A stretch of 64,000 bases of DNA from Cyprinodon diabolis (GCA_030533445.1 CM060073.1:39281428-39345427); one strand, 5' to 3'; counted from the stretch's first letter, positions 44,843-59,100 are shown. Notes: generated by a model from the sequence alone, not told the origin. Numbers and translations are program-made.

Positions 44843-47800
44843 GTAAGTTTTCCTCACTGTTCAAGATATTTGCCTTTTTACCTATTTAGGAAAAAAATAT
44901 ATATATATAATCACTGATTGCACTTATCTGCAAAATGAATGCCAGCTAATTAGTTTTATGAATCAGGAAAAGTTTGGATTAATTTGTAAATTACACATCC
45001 AATGAGAGAAAAAATGATCAAGCACATTTAGGGCTTATTTAGTCCTTTTATTTCAGCAGTAAGCAGGAGGCGGAAAAATGTTTCATCACCAACATGCTTT
45101 ACTCACCTTGCACTCTGCTTCTGCTCCTCCACCTTTGTAACGAGTAATTCATCAGCCATGAGAGAAATGAGCACCTCTGTTCACCTAAATTGGATCTTGG
45201 GAGTTTGAGTCGAAGCATAACACTCAGACCGTGGAGGAGAATAGAAAGCACATCGAATATAAACATCATTCTGGGTGCTCATGCATAAGAAATGTATTCA
45301 TAGAGCACCAGTGGGGGAAATCAATGCCCCTTTAAATTGGGTGGTATTCCAGCTGACTTTACATCAGGCTGTGTGTGTAGGGTGGGGGCAAAGGAGGCAG
45401 CATGTGGCATCCATATCAGATGAGAGGGAGAGGAGATAAACTGACGAAGGTGGAGCTGAATGAGGGAGGGGTGTTTTTTATTTTTTCTTTAAGCTGTCGT
45501 CAGTGGCAAGGTTAAAAATCTCCCCTATGATGGAAAGACAGAGGCAGAAAAGGCAGAGAGATTGAAGAGTGGAAAAGGGCACCAGAGTGGGAGATAAAGA
45601 GTGACTCAAATGTTCGGTAAGCCAAGAAAAATAATGACCAGTAAAATGTTCATGCTCAGAAGAAGCTGCTATTCCACCCAGCTCCTACTTAGGATTAAAA
45701 GAAAGGTGGTGAAACTTGTTTTGGCATTTTCGTTTTATTCTGGTTCAGAGCCACTAACATTTTATGAAATAGTGGAGTTTTCTGGATGCCAATCAATGAT
45801 CTTACATGGATTCGTATAAAAAAACATCACCTTATTGGCTAATCCCCCCTTATTGTTGCTGCTTTTTTATCATTCCTGGAAAACAGAAGAAATAAAATGT
45901 GTTTTCTTTACAACATGAACAGCTTCTCTTGGGTCACATAATTGATTTAAAATCTGGAGATTGCATAACTCCTATATCATTTTTATGTTGTAAACCCCAC
46001 AGATTATAGTTCTACCATCAGCATGCCTTAAAGTTGATGCTAAAAGGATTTCTTCCTGTTGATTTTGATAATCATCGGTTACAGAAGGATTTAACTGAAA
46101 AGTTCAGCGAAAGGAAAATGTGTGTAAAAATGCACAAGCAGCAGGGATAACCACAGACTAAAAGGATTACGAAACAAAATGAAGAATTTAAAGGATTAAT
46201 CTGAGTCGGGGTTCGAATCCAACCAGGAGCCACGATACAGAGAAGTGTTTGGAATGGTTTTTATTTCATTTGGAAATCAAAGTCTAGCCTTATAAAGGCA
46301 GCAATAATTTAGGAAGCCTTACCATCTGCTGGCATGAACTTTTATTAAATCTAAAGTCCATTCTGCTATCCACCTTTTTCATATTAGAAGACATCTTCCT
46401 TCTTGTGTCAGGCTTAATAGGGAGGCTGATTTTCAGCAGGATTTGACACCTGCCTACTCTGAAAAAAAAAAAAATCTCAGCTATTGCTTTAATGACCATG
46501 TTGTCACTGTGCTCAATCTGCCTGCAAACTGACCTGACCTGAGAGCCAGAGGAAGTCAATGGAGTATAGAAATGCAGAAAATGAGAGATACCAAATCCAA
46601 TACAGACAATCTGGAGGAGTTTTAAAAGAACAACATGAGCTTCCTTAACATTACAGCAATCCCTTAATCCCTTCCACTGCTTTTGATAAATCTGTACTTT
46701 TTTAATTGAACTACTGAAATGAATGAACTCTTCCACTTCCTTATGTCTTGAGGTTTATCTATGATATTAAAGCCAGGTTCATCTCAGCAAAGCCACACAA
46801 ATAGGGAAAGAACCCTATTTTTTAAAGTCATGCTCCATTTTGTTTTCTGGGAAACGGGGGGAAATGTTTGCTTTTTGTTTGGATAAAGTTTTTAAATATC
46901 TAACCCCTTACAAAATGAGTTGTTTAGATTTTTTTTTTCTCTCACTGAGCTTCTGATCTGAGACAGCTTACTCCATCCCCGTTCTGCATTAAGAGCCTCC
47001 TTACATGCAGCTCATGTTCAGGTGTTCCTGCTGTATCTGCAGGCAGATACAGCAGGAACACCTGAGCTGCAAGAGTTTGAGAAAATAATATAAATATAAA
47101 AAGCTCCAGTGAAAGTTCTTAAGCGAGTTTAACATGTGGGGGTGCAGAAAAGGTTATCCAGTAACACAGCATACATTATACAAGAGGAGGTTCAGTCCTC
47201 TCAGAACATGCACACAAGCTCTGCTCAGGCTGCTTCATGCATTTATCATCCCTGTTTTAGAGCAGGGCGCTGCATCTTAAGAAAAAAAAAAGACAAAACA
47301 GTGACTCACCTTTAACAAAATGGCTTTAATAATCCAGGATTTATCTCATAGGCAGCTTTTTTTTTTATCCCCACAAACACGCATTGTAGGAAGTCAAATT
47401 ACAGTCTAGTTTTAATCCTCACCTCCATGGGATTTAAATCAACTGCTCTTCTTAATCTCTGCAGGAAAAAAAAGCAGAATATGCTGAACAAATCCGGCGT
47501 CTTGTAAAACGCATTAGTTATACCACATCTCCGCAGTGCTTTACAGCTGTACTTTGCTCATAATTATTGCTGTGATTTTCTTGAATGTGAAGAAGCGTCA
47601 GAGTCATCAGAGAAGGGAAAGGATGTGTCCCTCAGGCCATGCACCACTCTCATTAGGTCTGCTCATCTTCACCAGCAGGTGTTGAGAGAGGCTTGGAGAC
47701 AGATGGGGGGGGGGAGCAGCACAAACCTTGGCTTAATGACTGACATGCACTCAGAATATGCAACAACTCTAAAGAAAAGTCAGCATTAGCACCAGGAATC

Positions 47801-48643
47801 AGCTCATCTAATGTATGTAAATCTAGATGTGGAAATCTAACTATGCACTTCTAATATTTTTCACTCTATTATTATTATTATCTAAACGCCAATAAGTGAA
47901 GGGTATCCGTTGTCATCACCCAAGCTGTTTTCTCGTCTTCACTTGTCGTTCCACACCTCATTATATTTCTGTGCTCGTCTGAGAGTCTTCTCTTTTCTCC
48001 AGTCGATGCAAGAACTGCCATTATTAAAACAAGGCAGGGATAGACAGAAATGAAACTCAATTAGGAGAATCGAATGATCAAAACCCGCCAGCTGTTATCA
48101 GTCTCATTGGCTAGCAATAGAAAAAATAATATCCCACACATTCTTTTCTAGGAAATATCACATAATTGGTCCTTTCTCGCTCATGGACATGTACTTTTCA
48201 TTTTACACTAGATAAAACATTACAGTGCTTATATGGCTGTAATAGCTATGGGTGATTACAGCTAACCAATAAGTCTGCTTATAAGCTGCAGCAAATCAAA
48301 ACAACTTGTAAAAGTAATTATGCCTCTTGCAGTTTTAACATAATGAGCTACATTCCAATAAACTTCACAAACCAACACAAAGTAGCTCATTATTGGGAAG
48401 TGGAAAAACAATGGTTGGTTTTCAATGGTTTGTCCACATTTTAGTTGCCTCTTTTACTGAGACACCCTTAGATAAAATCTCTGTGAAACTGATGCCTGCA
48501 GAAGATGCTGAATTAGTAAATGGATTCATCTTTGTAGATGAAGCTGCACTTTGAAGGCCTCATAGCTTTTATGGATGCTTTGGAGTTATGGACTGCATTT
48601 CTACTGAATTAATTACTCATTTAATTACTGAAATAATGGATTA
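44843..48643. other. No gene seen; holds a perfect palindrome
   Basis: AT-rich non-coding sequence, possibly a disp3 5' UTR intron. The 148-codon minus frame at 46290-46736 shows no family resemblance. The palindrome at 47019-47064 is listed separately. Confidence 0.45.
47019..47064. repeat. Perfect inverted repeat, 22-base arms, 2-base centre
   Basis: CAGGTGTTCCTGCTGTATCT plus GC is followed by AG and then the exact reverse complement. Outside the arms, GCAGCT and AGCTGC continue the pairing after a six-base bulge (CATGTT) on the left side. Confidence 0.95.
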
Positions 48644-49016
48644 TCCATCCATCCCAGCCATTATCTGACACGCTTGTCCCAATTGGGGTCGCGAGGGCTG
48701 CTGGTGCCAATCTCCAGCGGTCTATGGGTGAGAGGCAGGGTATACCCTGGACAGATCGCCAGTCCATCGCAGCGCAACACAGAGACAAACAGGACAAACA
48801 ACCATTCATGCACACTCACACCTAAAGAGAATTTATAGAAGCCAATTAACCTAACAGTCATGTTTTTGGACTGTGGGAGGAAGCCGGAGTACCAGGAGAG
48901 AACCCACGCATGCTCAGGGAAAACATGCAACGTCCATACAGAAAGACCCCGGGCTGGGAATCAAACCCAGAACCTTCTTGCTGCAAGGCAGCAGTGCTAT
49001 CCACTGCGACACTCAT
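48644..49016 (-). repeat. GGAT-tailed SINE-type insertion with tRNA-like head
   Basis: Read on the minus strand: an A-box-like GTGGATAGCACTGC, a B-box-like GGTTCTGGGTTTGATTCC, the conserved body and a GGATGGAT end. The same 12 bases (AATAATGGATTA) flank it at 48632-48643 and 49017-49028, which proves insertion by retrotransposition. The overlapping frames are artefacts. Confidence 0.92.
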
Positions 49017-49028
49017 AATAATGGATTA

Positions 49029-51530
49029 ATTGTAATTAATCCATTATTGAAATAAACAACTAATTTAGAAATTGATTAATCGTTACCTGGAGTATAGAGA
49101 CTAAAACATGATTTAAGCTGACAGAGCAACCCAATGAAACCAGTATTTACACCAAAATTGTAAAAAAATTTAATAAAATAATGTAAACATTTTTTTATTT
49201 AAGATTTTTTTTTTTAAATCGTCTGTCAATATGCTCTATCCAGAACTACTGGAAAAGCTTTAGTTTCACCTGGTTTAATTTTGTAAAAAGTCTTCTTTAA
49301 GGAACCTTTGGCTATCAAATTATCTATCAAATAATTGAAGAAATAATTAACATATTTGTCGATTTGCAAAATAATCATTAGTTGCCGCTCCAGACTGCAT
49401 CGTCGATTGGCTCAAGTCATGTAGGGGACACAGCAAACATGTGGGAGAAAAGTTCTCTGATCAGAATTTTCTCTTCTTCGTGCAAAACATTATGCCTGTG
49501 GACCAAACCCTCACATGCATGCATTTCTACAGCGCCGTCAAGGAAGTTGGTCAGCTTTGATAGGAAGATGGAAGGAGATAAATTGTAGGAAAACACTGAA
49601 AAAAAACCTTTAAGAGGAGGTTAACCTTCCAAAAAGACAACAACTCTGACAGAGCTGCTGCAGAACGGTTTAGGTTCAAAACCTACACAAATACCCATGT
49701 GTCGGAATGATGATGTTCACAGATGTTCTCCATCCAATCTGACTTAGCGTTAAGAAGAGAGGGGAAAACAGTAATTTGTTCGATGTTAAACATTGGTAAT
49801 ATTGTTGTCAAAAAAGACCTGCAGATGTAGCAACAGTGTAAGATTGGTTTAAAAAGTACTGATCAAGTTGGAAGGTTCAAAGGGTTCAAGCACTTTTATC
49901 ATTACTCCTCAAGAAACAGAAGCTGGTTTAATCAAGATGCAGCTGAAGGATAGTTGGATGACTGACAAATTGCACAGAAATAATACCTAAATGACTCCTC
50001 TTAGAGTTCAGGAGGTGTATATTAACATTGTCCTTCTTACAAGTGCACTTTGTCTGTTGTTCCAATGAATTAAATAGCTGAAAATTGGTGTCCTTTATAG
50101 AATATTAGATTCAGTGTGGAGCTCTCAGTTTTCCATATCCAGTGGCTTTATTATCTGTTACATAAAAGGAGAAAATGTGACATTAAAAAGCTTCAGCCCA
50201 TCTGAGTAGTGTTAAAGCTGGATATTGGAAGCTTTTTGAAAAGGAAGTGAAAAAACTTCCAATGATTGATTCGTTACACACGTTGAGCTGTCCTGTTACA
50301 CAAACACATTCTGTAGATATATAGACATGAGTCTTGTGATGACTGTAACCAGGAGCAAAATGATATCACCATATTTATACTAAAACATATTTTCATAAAA
50401 CATCTGCGTCTAATTAGTTTTTGTTTGTAAAAGAAATAAAAATGCTCCATGCTGCTAAAACATATTTTGACATCTTAATGTACAAAATGAAAAATATCAG
50501 AGCTGGCACAAGGTATAAGCAGACTTTGAGGCTCCTCGGGGCCCCCTGCTGGCCATGGCTCCCTAATACAAGGTAGATAAATGGACTTGTCTCACACCTT
50601 CTGTAAGATTTTACACTAAATGTAGCGTCCAACATCTCTGAATCTTTCATTATCTAGCGGCTGTTCATACATACCTGCCACAGAGCAAATGTGAAAGCTT
50701 GAGCACATCATATTATACAGGACAGCCTTTACACAAGCTATATTTTTGGTTTATTATTTCTCTTTTTATAGCAGTGAAACTTTGCAATGAATAAAATGAT
50801 TTATTTCTCTTTACATGGAGGTAGAGTTGTAAGGAAAATGTATGTATGTATTAAGCAAATCACAGTATTTTGTTCAGGCTCATGGAAATCTGTTAAATCT
50901 TCTCTGCCTATGTTACAGGTTATTGGTTTTTATTTATTGGAACAGATGATGGAAGAAAATAGACAGACACCTTAGTGATTAATCCCTTTTACATATAGGG
51001 CCCCTAACACCATAGAGGAGCGTGGTGCAATCACTGCTCACTCTGGCATCAACAGTTCACCTAAACTGATCCCTTAAGTATTAATTGGGTTGAGCTGCAG
51101 AGCTGCAGGCATGGCTGTATCGAATGTGAAAGTAGTCTCTGAAAACCTAACATTCATAAAGGATAGACTTTGCTTCCTCAGAGTGAATATTTGTTTTGAT
51201 AGGATATCATCTTAATGTCTCTCTTTAAAGTAATGGATAATATCCGGCGCCGCTTAGAGATATCTTTGCCCATTATAATAAACTATAGAAGAGGAGGATG
51301 TTTTCTTTCAGAGTTTAAAAATCATCATATTTAAGCAACATGTGTGGCATTATAGAGGTAAGCTGGCTTGATTTATTAATTTATTAGTAATTAATCATTC
51401 ATTTTTCGCCCCTTCAACTGAAAATCGCTAATATTTACTTAGCTATTTTAATTTGGATACGATAATAAAGACAATTTGAAATAAACACATTCAATTTGTC
51501 GCTGTAGCTTTAGAGTGATTATTTGTTGCT
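49029..51530. other. No gene seen
   Basis: AT-rich sequence without splice-flanked coding blocks or clear repeats. Confidence 0.5.
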
Positions 51531-51542
51531 TTAAGTTTTTCA

Positions 51543-51892
51543 TTCATCCATTTTCTTTCACGCTTATCCCAGCTGGGGTCACGAGGGGTGCTGGTGCCTA
51601 TCTTCAGCTGTCAACGGCGAGAGGCAGTGTACACCCTGGACAGGTCACAAGTCCATCGCGGGGCAACACAGAGACAAACATCTATTTATGCACAAACTCA
51701 CACATAGGGAGAATTAAGAGAAGCCAATTAACCTAACAGTCAGGTTTTTTGTAGGAGTACCCAGAAAGAACTCACGCTTGCTCAGGGAGAACATGCGAAC
51801 TCCATGCAGAAAGACCCCAAGCCGGGAATCGAACTCAGAACCTTCTTGCAGCAAGGTAGCAGTGCTACCCACTGTTTCACTGAACAGCTGCA
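51543..51892 (-). repeat. GGAT-tailed SINE-type insertion with tRNA-like head
   Basis: Same family and direction as 48644-49016. The 12 bases TTAAGTTTTTCA flank it at 51531-51542 and 51893-51904. The body has small deletions (the TGGACTGTGGGAGGAAGCC part is shortened). Confidence 0.92.
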
Positions 51893-51904
51893 TTAAGTTT
51901 TTCA

Positions 51905-53108
51905 GTAATGCGAAACATTTAAAAACAGCCAAATTAGTCTGTCTTTCTTTTTTGATAAAGGAAACTCTATAGCCTTTCAGCAAGCTCACAGGCAGTGTGC
52001 ATCAACGCGCAGAAAAAAAGCAACTCTTTGCACTTTCTGCTGCATGCAACAAACTTTTGTCACTCTGGCATTTTCTTTATCAGGTTATTGTAAAGGGCTA
52101 TAAACTATAAGAAAAGTTTATTAAATTTCAATAACCCACCTATTTCTAATGGGAAATAAACCTGTCAGTTCCCGGAGCATGGAAAAACAAAGCCAGATCA
52201 GGTAGTGTCTAACTTAATTTGGGGTTCAGAATTTGTCCCTGAAGAGACATTTGTCTTCATTTCCTAAGCAAAAAATTCTTAATCATTTTTAGTATTGATC
52301 AAAAAATGCCAGCTGCTTAATCTTCTGATGGATTTTACTTCATCTGCAGGGCGGAGGACAGCTTTTGTTTCTTCTTCATCACCATGCAGTGTTTCACCTG
52401 ACTGACCTTTAAGCTCACTTCTAAAGAGTCCGGATGAATCGCTGCAGTTAGAGAGCTCACTACCATCAGCAGGCAAACTGTCTGCAGTAGCATATCATGA
52501 GCATGAGAGTTAAAATAAGAGGCACCCATTGACATCATTAGGCAAGAGCTGTCCATCACAGGAGATAAGCCAGCAACAGTTTCTAATACCCCGCTCGCTC
52601 TTTCTGTCAGTAATTAGGCAGGTGAGTTTATTTAATTTTCTACACACATCCATACACACACACTGCACCTCGACAGCCACCAGCGGACTCGCTCCTGGTG
52701 ATAAGGGCTGACAGGGAGAGGAATAAAATCACAGCTTTTACTCTGTCTCACCTCAAGCTCTTGTGAGCAGCATCTTAAAGCAAAAAGCTGCCACCTTTTC
52801 TTGTCTATAAGCCCTTGAACCCCTTCCCACCTTCCCCATTATCCCTTTCATTTCCTCCACATGAGCCACCCAGAGAAAGAACCTTGGTCTGCATTAGCTT
52901 AAGGACACAGTTCATTCCCTCACAGCCCTGCTTGTTCAGTACAGATTTGGAAGTCCCCCGTTGTTCATTTTGTTTAATGCTTGTGTCAACTTTTCCAAGT
53001 TCAAACATCTATTTCTTGCTCGTGTTCACTCACTCGAGGAGAAGAAGCCGTCAGAGCTGTGAGAAAGTAATAATGAAGCGGTGTAATGTGTCGCTCACAG
53101 GTGCCAGC
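51905..53108. other. Upstream of the disp3 coding start
   Basis: No separate gene. A plus-strand frame opens at 52815 and runs into disp3, but its first 98 codons are proline- and serine-rich noise without similarity to Dispatched proteins. An acceptor at 53092-53100 separates them from the real start. Confidence 0.5.
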
Positions 53109-56100
53109 ATGGATGTGGAGGACGAGGCGCTGCTGTTTGGCACCAGCTGGGGAGATGAGGAGGAAGAGGAGGAGGATGGGGAGACGCACGCTGCGGGGCA
53201 GAGCTGTTTGTCGGGGAGTGAAGGGGTTTGTGGGGTTTGGAGTGGAGTGGGGTGGGTGTACACACAACCCTGGGCCAGTGTGGTGGTTTTAGGGGTAGCA
53301 TTCCTCATGCCCTCTGCCCTGTTCGCCTACATGCTGCTCTACTGCCCTCCTCTGGACATAGATCTCTCCTACAGTGCCTTTGAGGTTCACAGTCACTTCT
53401 CAGCTGAGCGCTTTGATGCTCTCACTGTTGCTGTGAGGACTCAGCTTGGCTCTTGGGACAGACGCAGGCGGGACATAGAGGACATGGAGTCTGAGGCTCT
53501 AAAGGAGCTTCTCCTGGAGAAGCTGGATGAAAAGGGGGGTTTCAACTGGACAGAAGGGAAGAAGGTAAAGTCCTCCTTTCAACCAGAAAACACTTTAAGA
53601 ACAGAAGGTGATCAGAGAGGAGAAGCAGAAACTGAGCCTGACGCAGGTATGGGAGGAATAAAGATGGACAAGAGCTTAAATCCAAGAGCTGAAGAGAAAC
53701 AGGGATTAAAAGATGGAAATTCCTCCTTTTCACTCATTAGGAGGCGCAGATTTGCTCCTAATTACTACATGCAGAGCCAGGCTCTGTGGAAGATTGAGTT
53801 GGTTTTTGTAGCTCAGGGGAAAGGTGAGCGCAACATCTTCACCCCAGAGCGTCTGGAGACGATTCACCATGTGGAGCGTCTGCTCATGCAGCATCCTCAG
53901 TTTCATCAGTTCTGTTGGAAACCTATGGAGATATTAAGGGATCTGCCTCTGGGGCCTTCTTATTGCTCCCCACCCAGCTCACTTCTGTCTTACCTCTACC
54001 CCAGTGAGAAGGCAGGGAAGATATACTATGATGGCATGGGCCCAGATCTGGCTGATATTCAAGGTAAGTCAACAAGATGATCCAGTTACTATACGTTATT
54101 ATGAAAATGCTCTCATGTTAAAAAAAAATTAACTTTTATGTATTTTTTGTAGCATCTTGTGTTATAAACATATAAATTACATAAACTCTAAGTGGATAAA
54201 AGAGGATCAGTAATTTTTAATATTTTGTACAAAGAAAATGGTGTTTGCATTTGTATTGAGCCTCACTTACTTTGATACCCCTAAACCAAGATTATAAAAT
54301 AATGTTCCAAGCTTTAGCCACATCATGGGGTGCTGTTTAATCCATTATCCAAAGAGGTAAAAAGCAGGGTACCTCTGAGAAGCGTCCATCAAGGAAACAG
54401 CCATCTGTTTGAAAGAACAGGCCAGGAAACGAGAGCCTTTATTAATGATAAGCCAGAATACTAATGGTACCTCTATAAGGATCCACAGAGATCTACTGTT
54501 TTCTCTCTTCAAGACAGATATTAGTTGTGAACCCTGCAAATCGTCTTTTTTGAAATATGCCAATAAAAAAGCAATTGTTCAAAGAAGTATTAAAAAAAAT
54601 CAGTTTTACAGCTTCCCACAAGTGATGAAGGGGATAAAGCAAACCTGTTGAATGAGATGCTCTTTTTGGAAACCGTTTAACTGAAATTCTTTTTTTTTTT
54701 TTTTTTACCTATGCAAACGCTATGAACTATGTTAAAAAATGAAACACAATCAAACATGGTAGAGACTGCATCATCCTGTGGGATCTTTTTCCTCAGCAGC
54801 AGCAGGGAAAGTGATAATAGTTGATGGAAGGATAGATGGATTTATGGATGTCACAATTTGATATTGATAAAAGAAAAATGATATTAGAACATATTAGCCT
54901 GCTTCTAAAATCCCCGATATAAGCAATCTGATAGAAACACTCTGCTTTTATCTGCTTCTTTTTAAAGGTTTTGTAACCCATTAGTTAATAATATATAGGC
55001 AGTTGTTCTTATACTTTCTGTTGTTGACTATAGTAACATCAGTATAATGTCAGAGAAAAAAAAACTGTATTGGGACATCCAGAGATGTAATGCAGGGTAA
55101 TCTGGAAAGAAAGAAAAAAAATGGACAAAAAAACAAAAAACAAAAGAACCACCACCCTAAACAATGTAATCAAGGAACAGTGGAATTTTATGTTATAATC
55201 TATATTAGTCTATTGAAACACATGATAATTCCTGGCCAAACTAATATTGCGATATTTTGCGAGGAATAATTTCAGTCTGTAGATGTTAAAATCTTGACAC
55301 TTGAGGCTGATAGCAGAGAAAACTAGTCCTACAGACTAAGTACTCATGCATTGAAAATGTATGCAAGAAAGAAAAAAATAGTTTTTCTTCACATTAAAGT
55401 GCTTTGGGTTTTTTATTAGTTGTTTTTTGCCTCACACAATCCATATAAAATACATTGCTGGTTATCTTCTGAGAAAATGTAAAAGTTGATGCTGTATAAA
55501 ATCTTTTGTTTTTCACTGTATCATAAAAAAAACCCTCTGAGTCGAGCTAACCTAACTTCTGCTTTCATCTCTTGGCACTTTGTGGTAGGATCCCTGAGTC
55601 TGGCCATCACCCACCCACAGTTCTACTGGTACGTGGATGAAAGTCTCTCCCCTGAGCATCTCTCTTCAGCCCTTTTACGCAGTGAGATCCACTTTGGAGC
55701 TCCCCTGCCGTCCTTCTACTCCCTGCAGGATCGAGTAGATGAGCAAAGAGCTCGCTTCAAAAACTTTGTGGTTCAGTATGCAGGCATGCTGGCCAAGCAG
55801 TCTACCAGGTCAGACACTTTACCTCAGAGCTGAGTGTTATTCATTTTAAGTATTTGGAGCACTGAGGCTCATAGTACATTGCCTGTAACTCAGTCCCAGG
55901 TTGTTTTCTTTGTATTCCTGTTTGCAGTGAGGTGAAGGTGCTGTATGGGGGGACAGAGCTGTTTGATGATGAAGTGAGACACACCTTTTATAATGATATG
56001 ATGCTGGCTGTCATCAGCGGAGCCTGCATCACTGCGCTCGTCTACTTTCTCACCTCCTTTTCTGGTACAATAAGATCTGTTTCTCTCTTTTTGTGATCAG

Positions 56101-59100
56101 ATATTTATTTTTTCATCTTACATGAATTAAAAATAAAATTTCATCTAAAAAAAAAAATAAACCCTGGTTTGCAGTGATTAGCCCCATCCAGATAGTGTGA
56201 TCTATTTCTTGTGTCATTTCTCTTTGAAGATTTGGTTGAAATGTGAACAGGCTCAGTTTTTTTTTTTTTTGTTCTCTATGAAGTCTTTCTGACGTTCTTT
56301 GGACTCGCCAGCATCGGATTGAGCTGCTTGATGGCTCTTTTTCTCTACCATGTTGTCTTTGGAGTGAGGTACCTCGGCATTCTCAACGGAGTGGCAGCTT
56401 TTGTCATCATTGGGATTGGTAAGAGCGTGCATTTATCTTGGTGAAAGTGTGCATTTATTTTTAGGTTGTGTTGTTTTAAACAGGATTGATCTGCAGGCAG
56501 TTTTGTTCATCAGAAAAAAATCCTTTGATCAGAGGAACATAAAGACCAAAAGAAAAAGGAAAAAAGAAAGAAAACAATGATTGAGTCTTATTACACTTTT
56601 AATGCCTGAGAGATTCTTTAAAGTTAGACAAAAATCAAATATATATTCTTCATGTACTGAAAGTACAGATTAAAATTAATCAGAGCTTCAAGATAAAAAA
56701 AGGCTGAAATGTAAAGAATAGTCTTGGAGCAAATCAAAGTGACAGTTCCCAAAACACACATAGATTATTCATTTCCTCTTAAGAATGAAGCAACAATGTT
56801 TAAATGCTAACTTGTTCTAATTATTACATCACAGAGAACAATGAGGCAATTGTGTTAAAAGAGCCAAACATGATTTTGATATATTTTGCATAAACAAAGT
56901 ATTTCTGGGAGTAAATATGTTTTTAGGTAAATTAATCCGTTGATAATTTCCCCCATGTAATCATGTTCTTTTACTTCTGAAAATAGCAATTGTAACCATG
57001 AAATGTGTTTTATTATTCAAATGACTGCATTATAGGTTATCAGGGTCAGCAAATTACTTTTGATGTGCTTAAATATTTTTTGTCATTTTTTTCATATAAA
57101 ATCAGATAGATTTTATATATATAATTAATTATAATCAGTGAATTTAAATCAATAAAGGTGTCAGAAAAATGACATCAAAAGTGTATTGCCTCTGGGATAT
57201 TGTAGATGATCTGTTCCATGGCTTGTAAAAGTGTGTTTTTGCTCTGATGTTCTTTGGATTTGTTTTTAGTTTTTATGTTGGTTCATTAAAATCACAAACT
57301 TGCACTTAGTTCATTGGGAATGTATGTGATAACTTACAAAAATTGTGTGCATAAGTGTGGAAAAAACTAAATCTCTACAGAGACGTATGGTGGTGGCAGC
57401 AGCATGGACAGGGACAGTAGAAGCTGGAGCTTTACTTGCTGCAAACTGTGGTTCTACAAAAACAGCTGAATGCAAATATATGGTGCACTTTTTCAACATT
57501 TTTAGATCATGTATCCTTTTGCATCTACAACAGAACATATTCTGTTTTTTTTTTTTCTTTTATTAAAATAATATTTAAAATAAGATAAATAATCTGCCAG
57601 ATAATTACCCTTGGTAAGACTTTGGGAATCATGATATATATTCTCAAAAAAGAAGTCTTACCAAATGCAGTTTTCTTGCTGTACTGGCAGATTATTATGC
57701 TTATTTAAGGCAGAATCTTCTGAAAAGGAGATTAATGATCTAATAGAATCTGCTTTTGCTTAGAATATCAATCATATGATAACTTCGTACAGACCTTTTG
57801 GTTAGATATATAATAAGAAGACTTGGTCAAATTGGAAATATTATAATTTTACAGTTTTCCTCTGTTCATCTGCTCCATCAAATCCAAATAACATGTATTT
57901 AAAGTTAGAATTTGTGGGCAAACTTTGGCAAAAGTACTAAAGACTTTAGAAGAATAAATGCAGCTAACAGATCAGATTCTTTATAGTCAAGTTTAACCTG
58001 CTGTTTTTGTGTTTTTCTTTCTTATATTTTTGTTGCCTGTTTTTTTTTTTAAATCTATATCAACGTGATTGAATCAGTGGTTTGTAGTTTTATACACTTG
58101 GCTTACATAAATAAATTTACATCATAACTGAAAAGTCATCAAAGGTTTTCCTTCTTTTTACCACAGCAGTTAAAATGTATAATTGTGTAATCATATCTCA
58201 CTCATTACTATGTTTGCTTAAAACTTTTTTTTTAAATCCTTTCTGTCATCTGCATCTCTTCTGAACTTTATGCTAAACAAGCCAGAGTAATTCAGTGCAA
58301 GTTTCCATTTAAGGATTTTTTTTGGGGGTCCTTTTGTTCTCTGGATGAGCATTTATAAAATCAGTGTTCACCTTTGCAATAAATCATATATTTCTGCTCT
58401 TCACCTCTCAGGTGTGGATGATGTGTTTGTGTTCATCAGCACCTTCAGACAGGCCTCCCATTTACGGCACCCTCAGGAGCGAATGATCTACACCATAAAA
58501 ACCGCCGGCAGGGCGACGTTCCTCACCTCCTTCACGACTGCAGCTGCCTACGCCGCCAACACCTTTTCTCAGGTAATCGGGCGAGATAAATGCACCGTTT
58601 AATAGAATGTCTACAGGAAGTCTAAATGACTCCTCTGCACAGGATGAATAGAAATGCTGCTCTCAGCAGACATCCGTTTTTGCTCGATAAGCACAAATTG
58701 AATGTTTGAAGGTCCTTTACACTGTGCTGCGTTTAACTGACACTCAGATCCCAGCCGTGCATGACTTTGGCCTATTCATGGCCCTCATTGTCAGCTGCGC
58801 CTGGCTTTGGGTATCTGTCCTGATGCCAGCAGCCCTGTGTATCTGGACCCAGCATGTGGAGCCTCACGAACATGACTGGTTAAACTGGTGAGCTGCTGCT
58901 TCCTTGCTTTGTTGAGAGGTGTTATTTGTGGTGGCTGTGCAGAGTTTAGACAGCTGCCTCTGACCCTAAACTGTCCTCTCTCTGAAGCGTGAAGATGCTC
59001 TTAGGCTTGTCAGCGAGCTACAGCCCTTTGTCAGATGAGGATGATGATGTGGCACTTCTGTCGGTGGACATGGAGCCAGGTGAGATTATGATCTCCTTTA

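Noticed and set aside
46290..46736. 148-codon minus-strand frame
   Set aside because: No known domain, no flanking splice signals, and ordinary AT-rich composition.
52815..53108. Upstream extension of the disp3 frame by 98 codons
   Set aside because: It lacks similarity to Dispatched proteins and lies before a good splice acceptor. The start at 53109 matches the human N-terminus.
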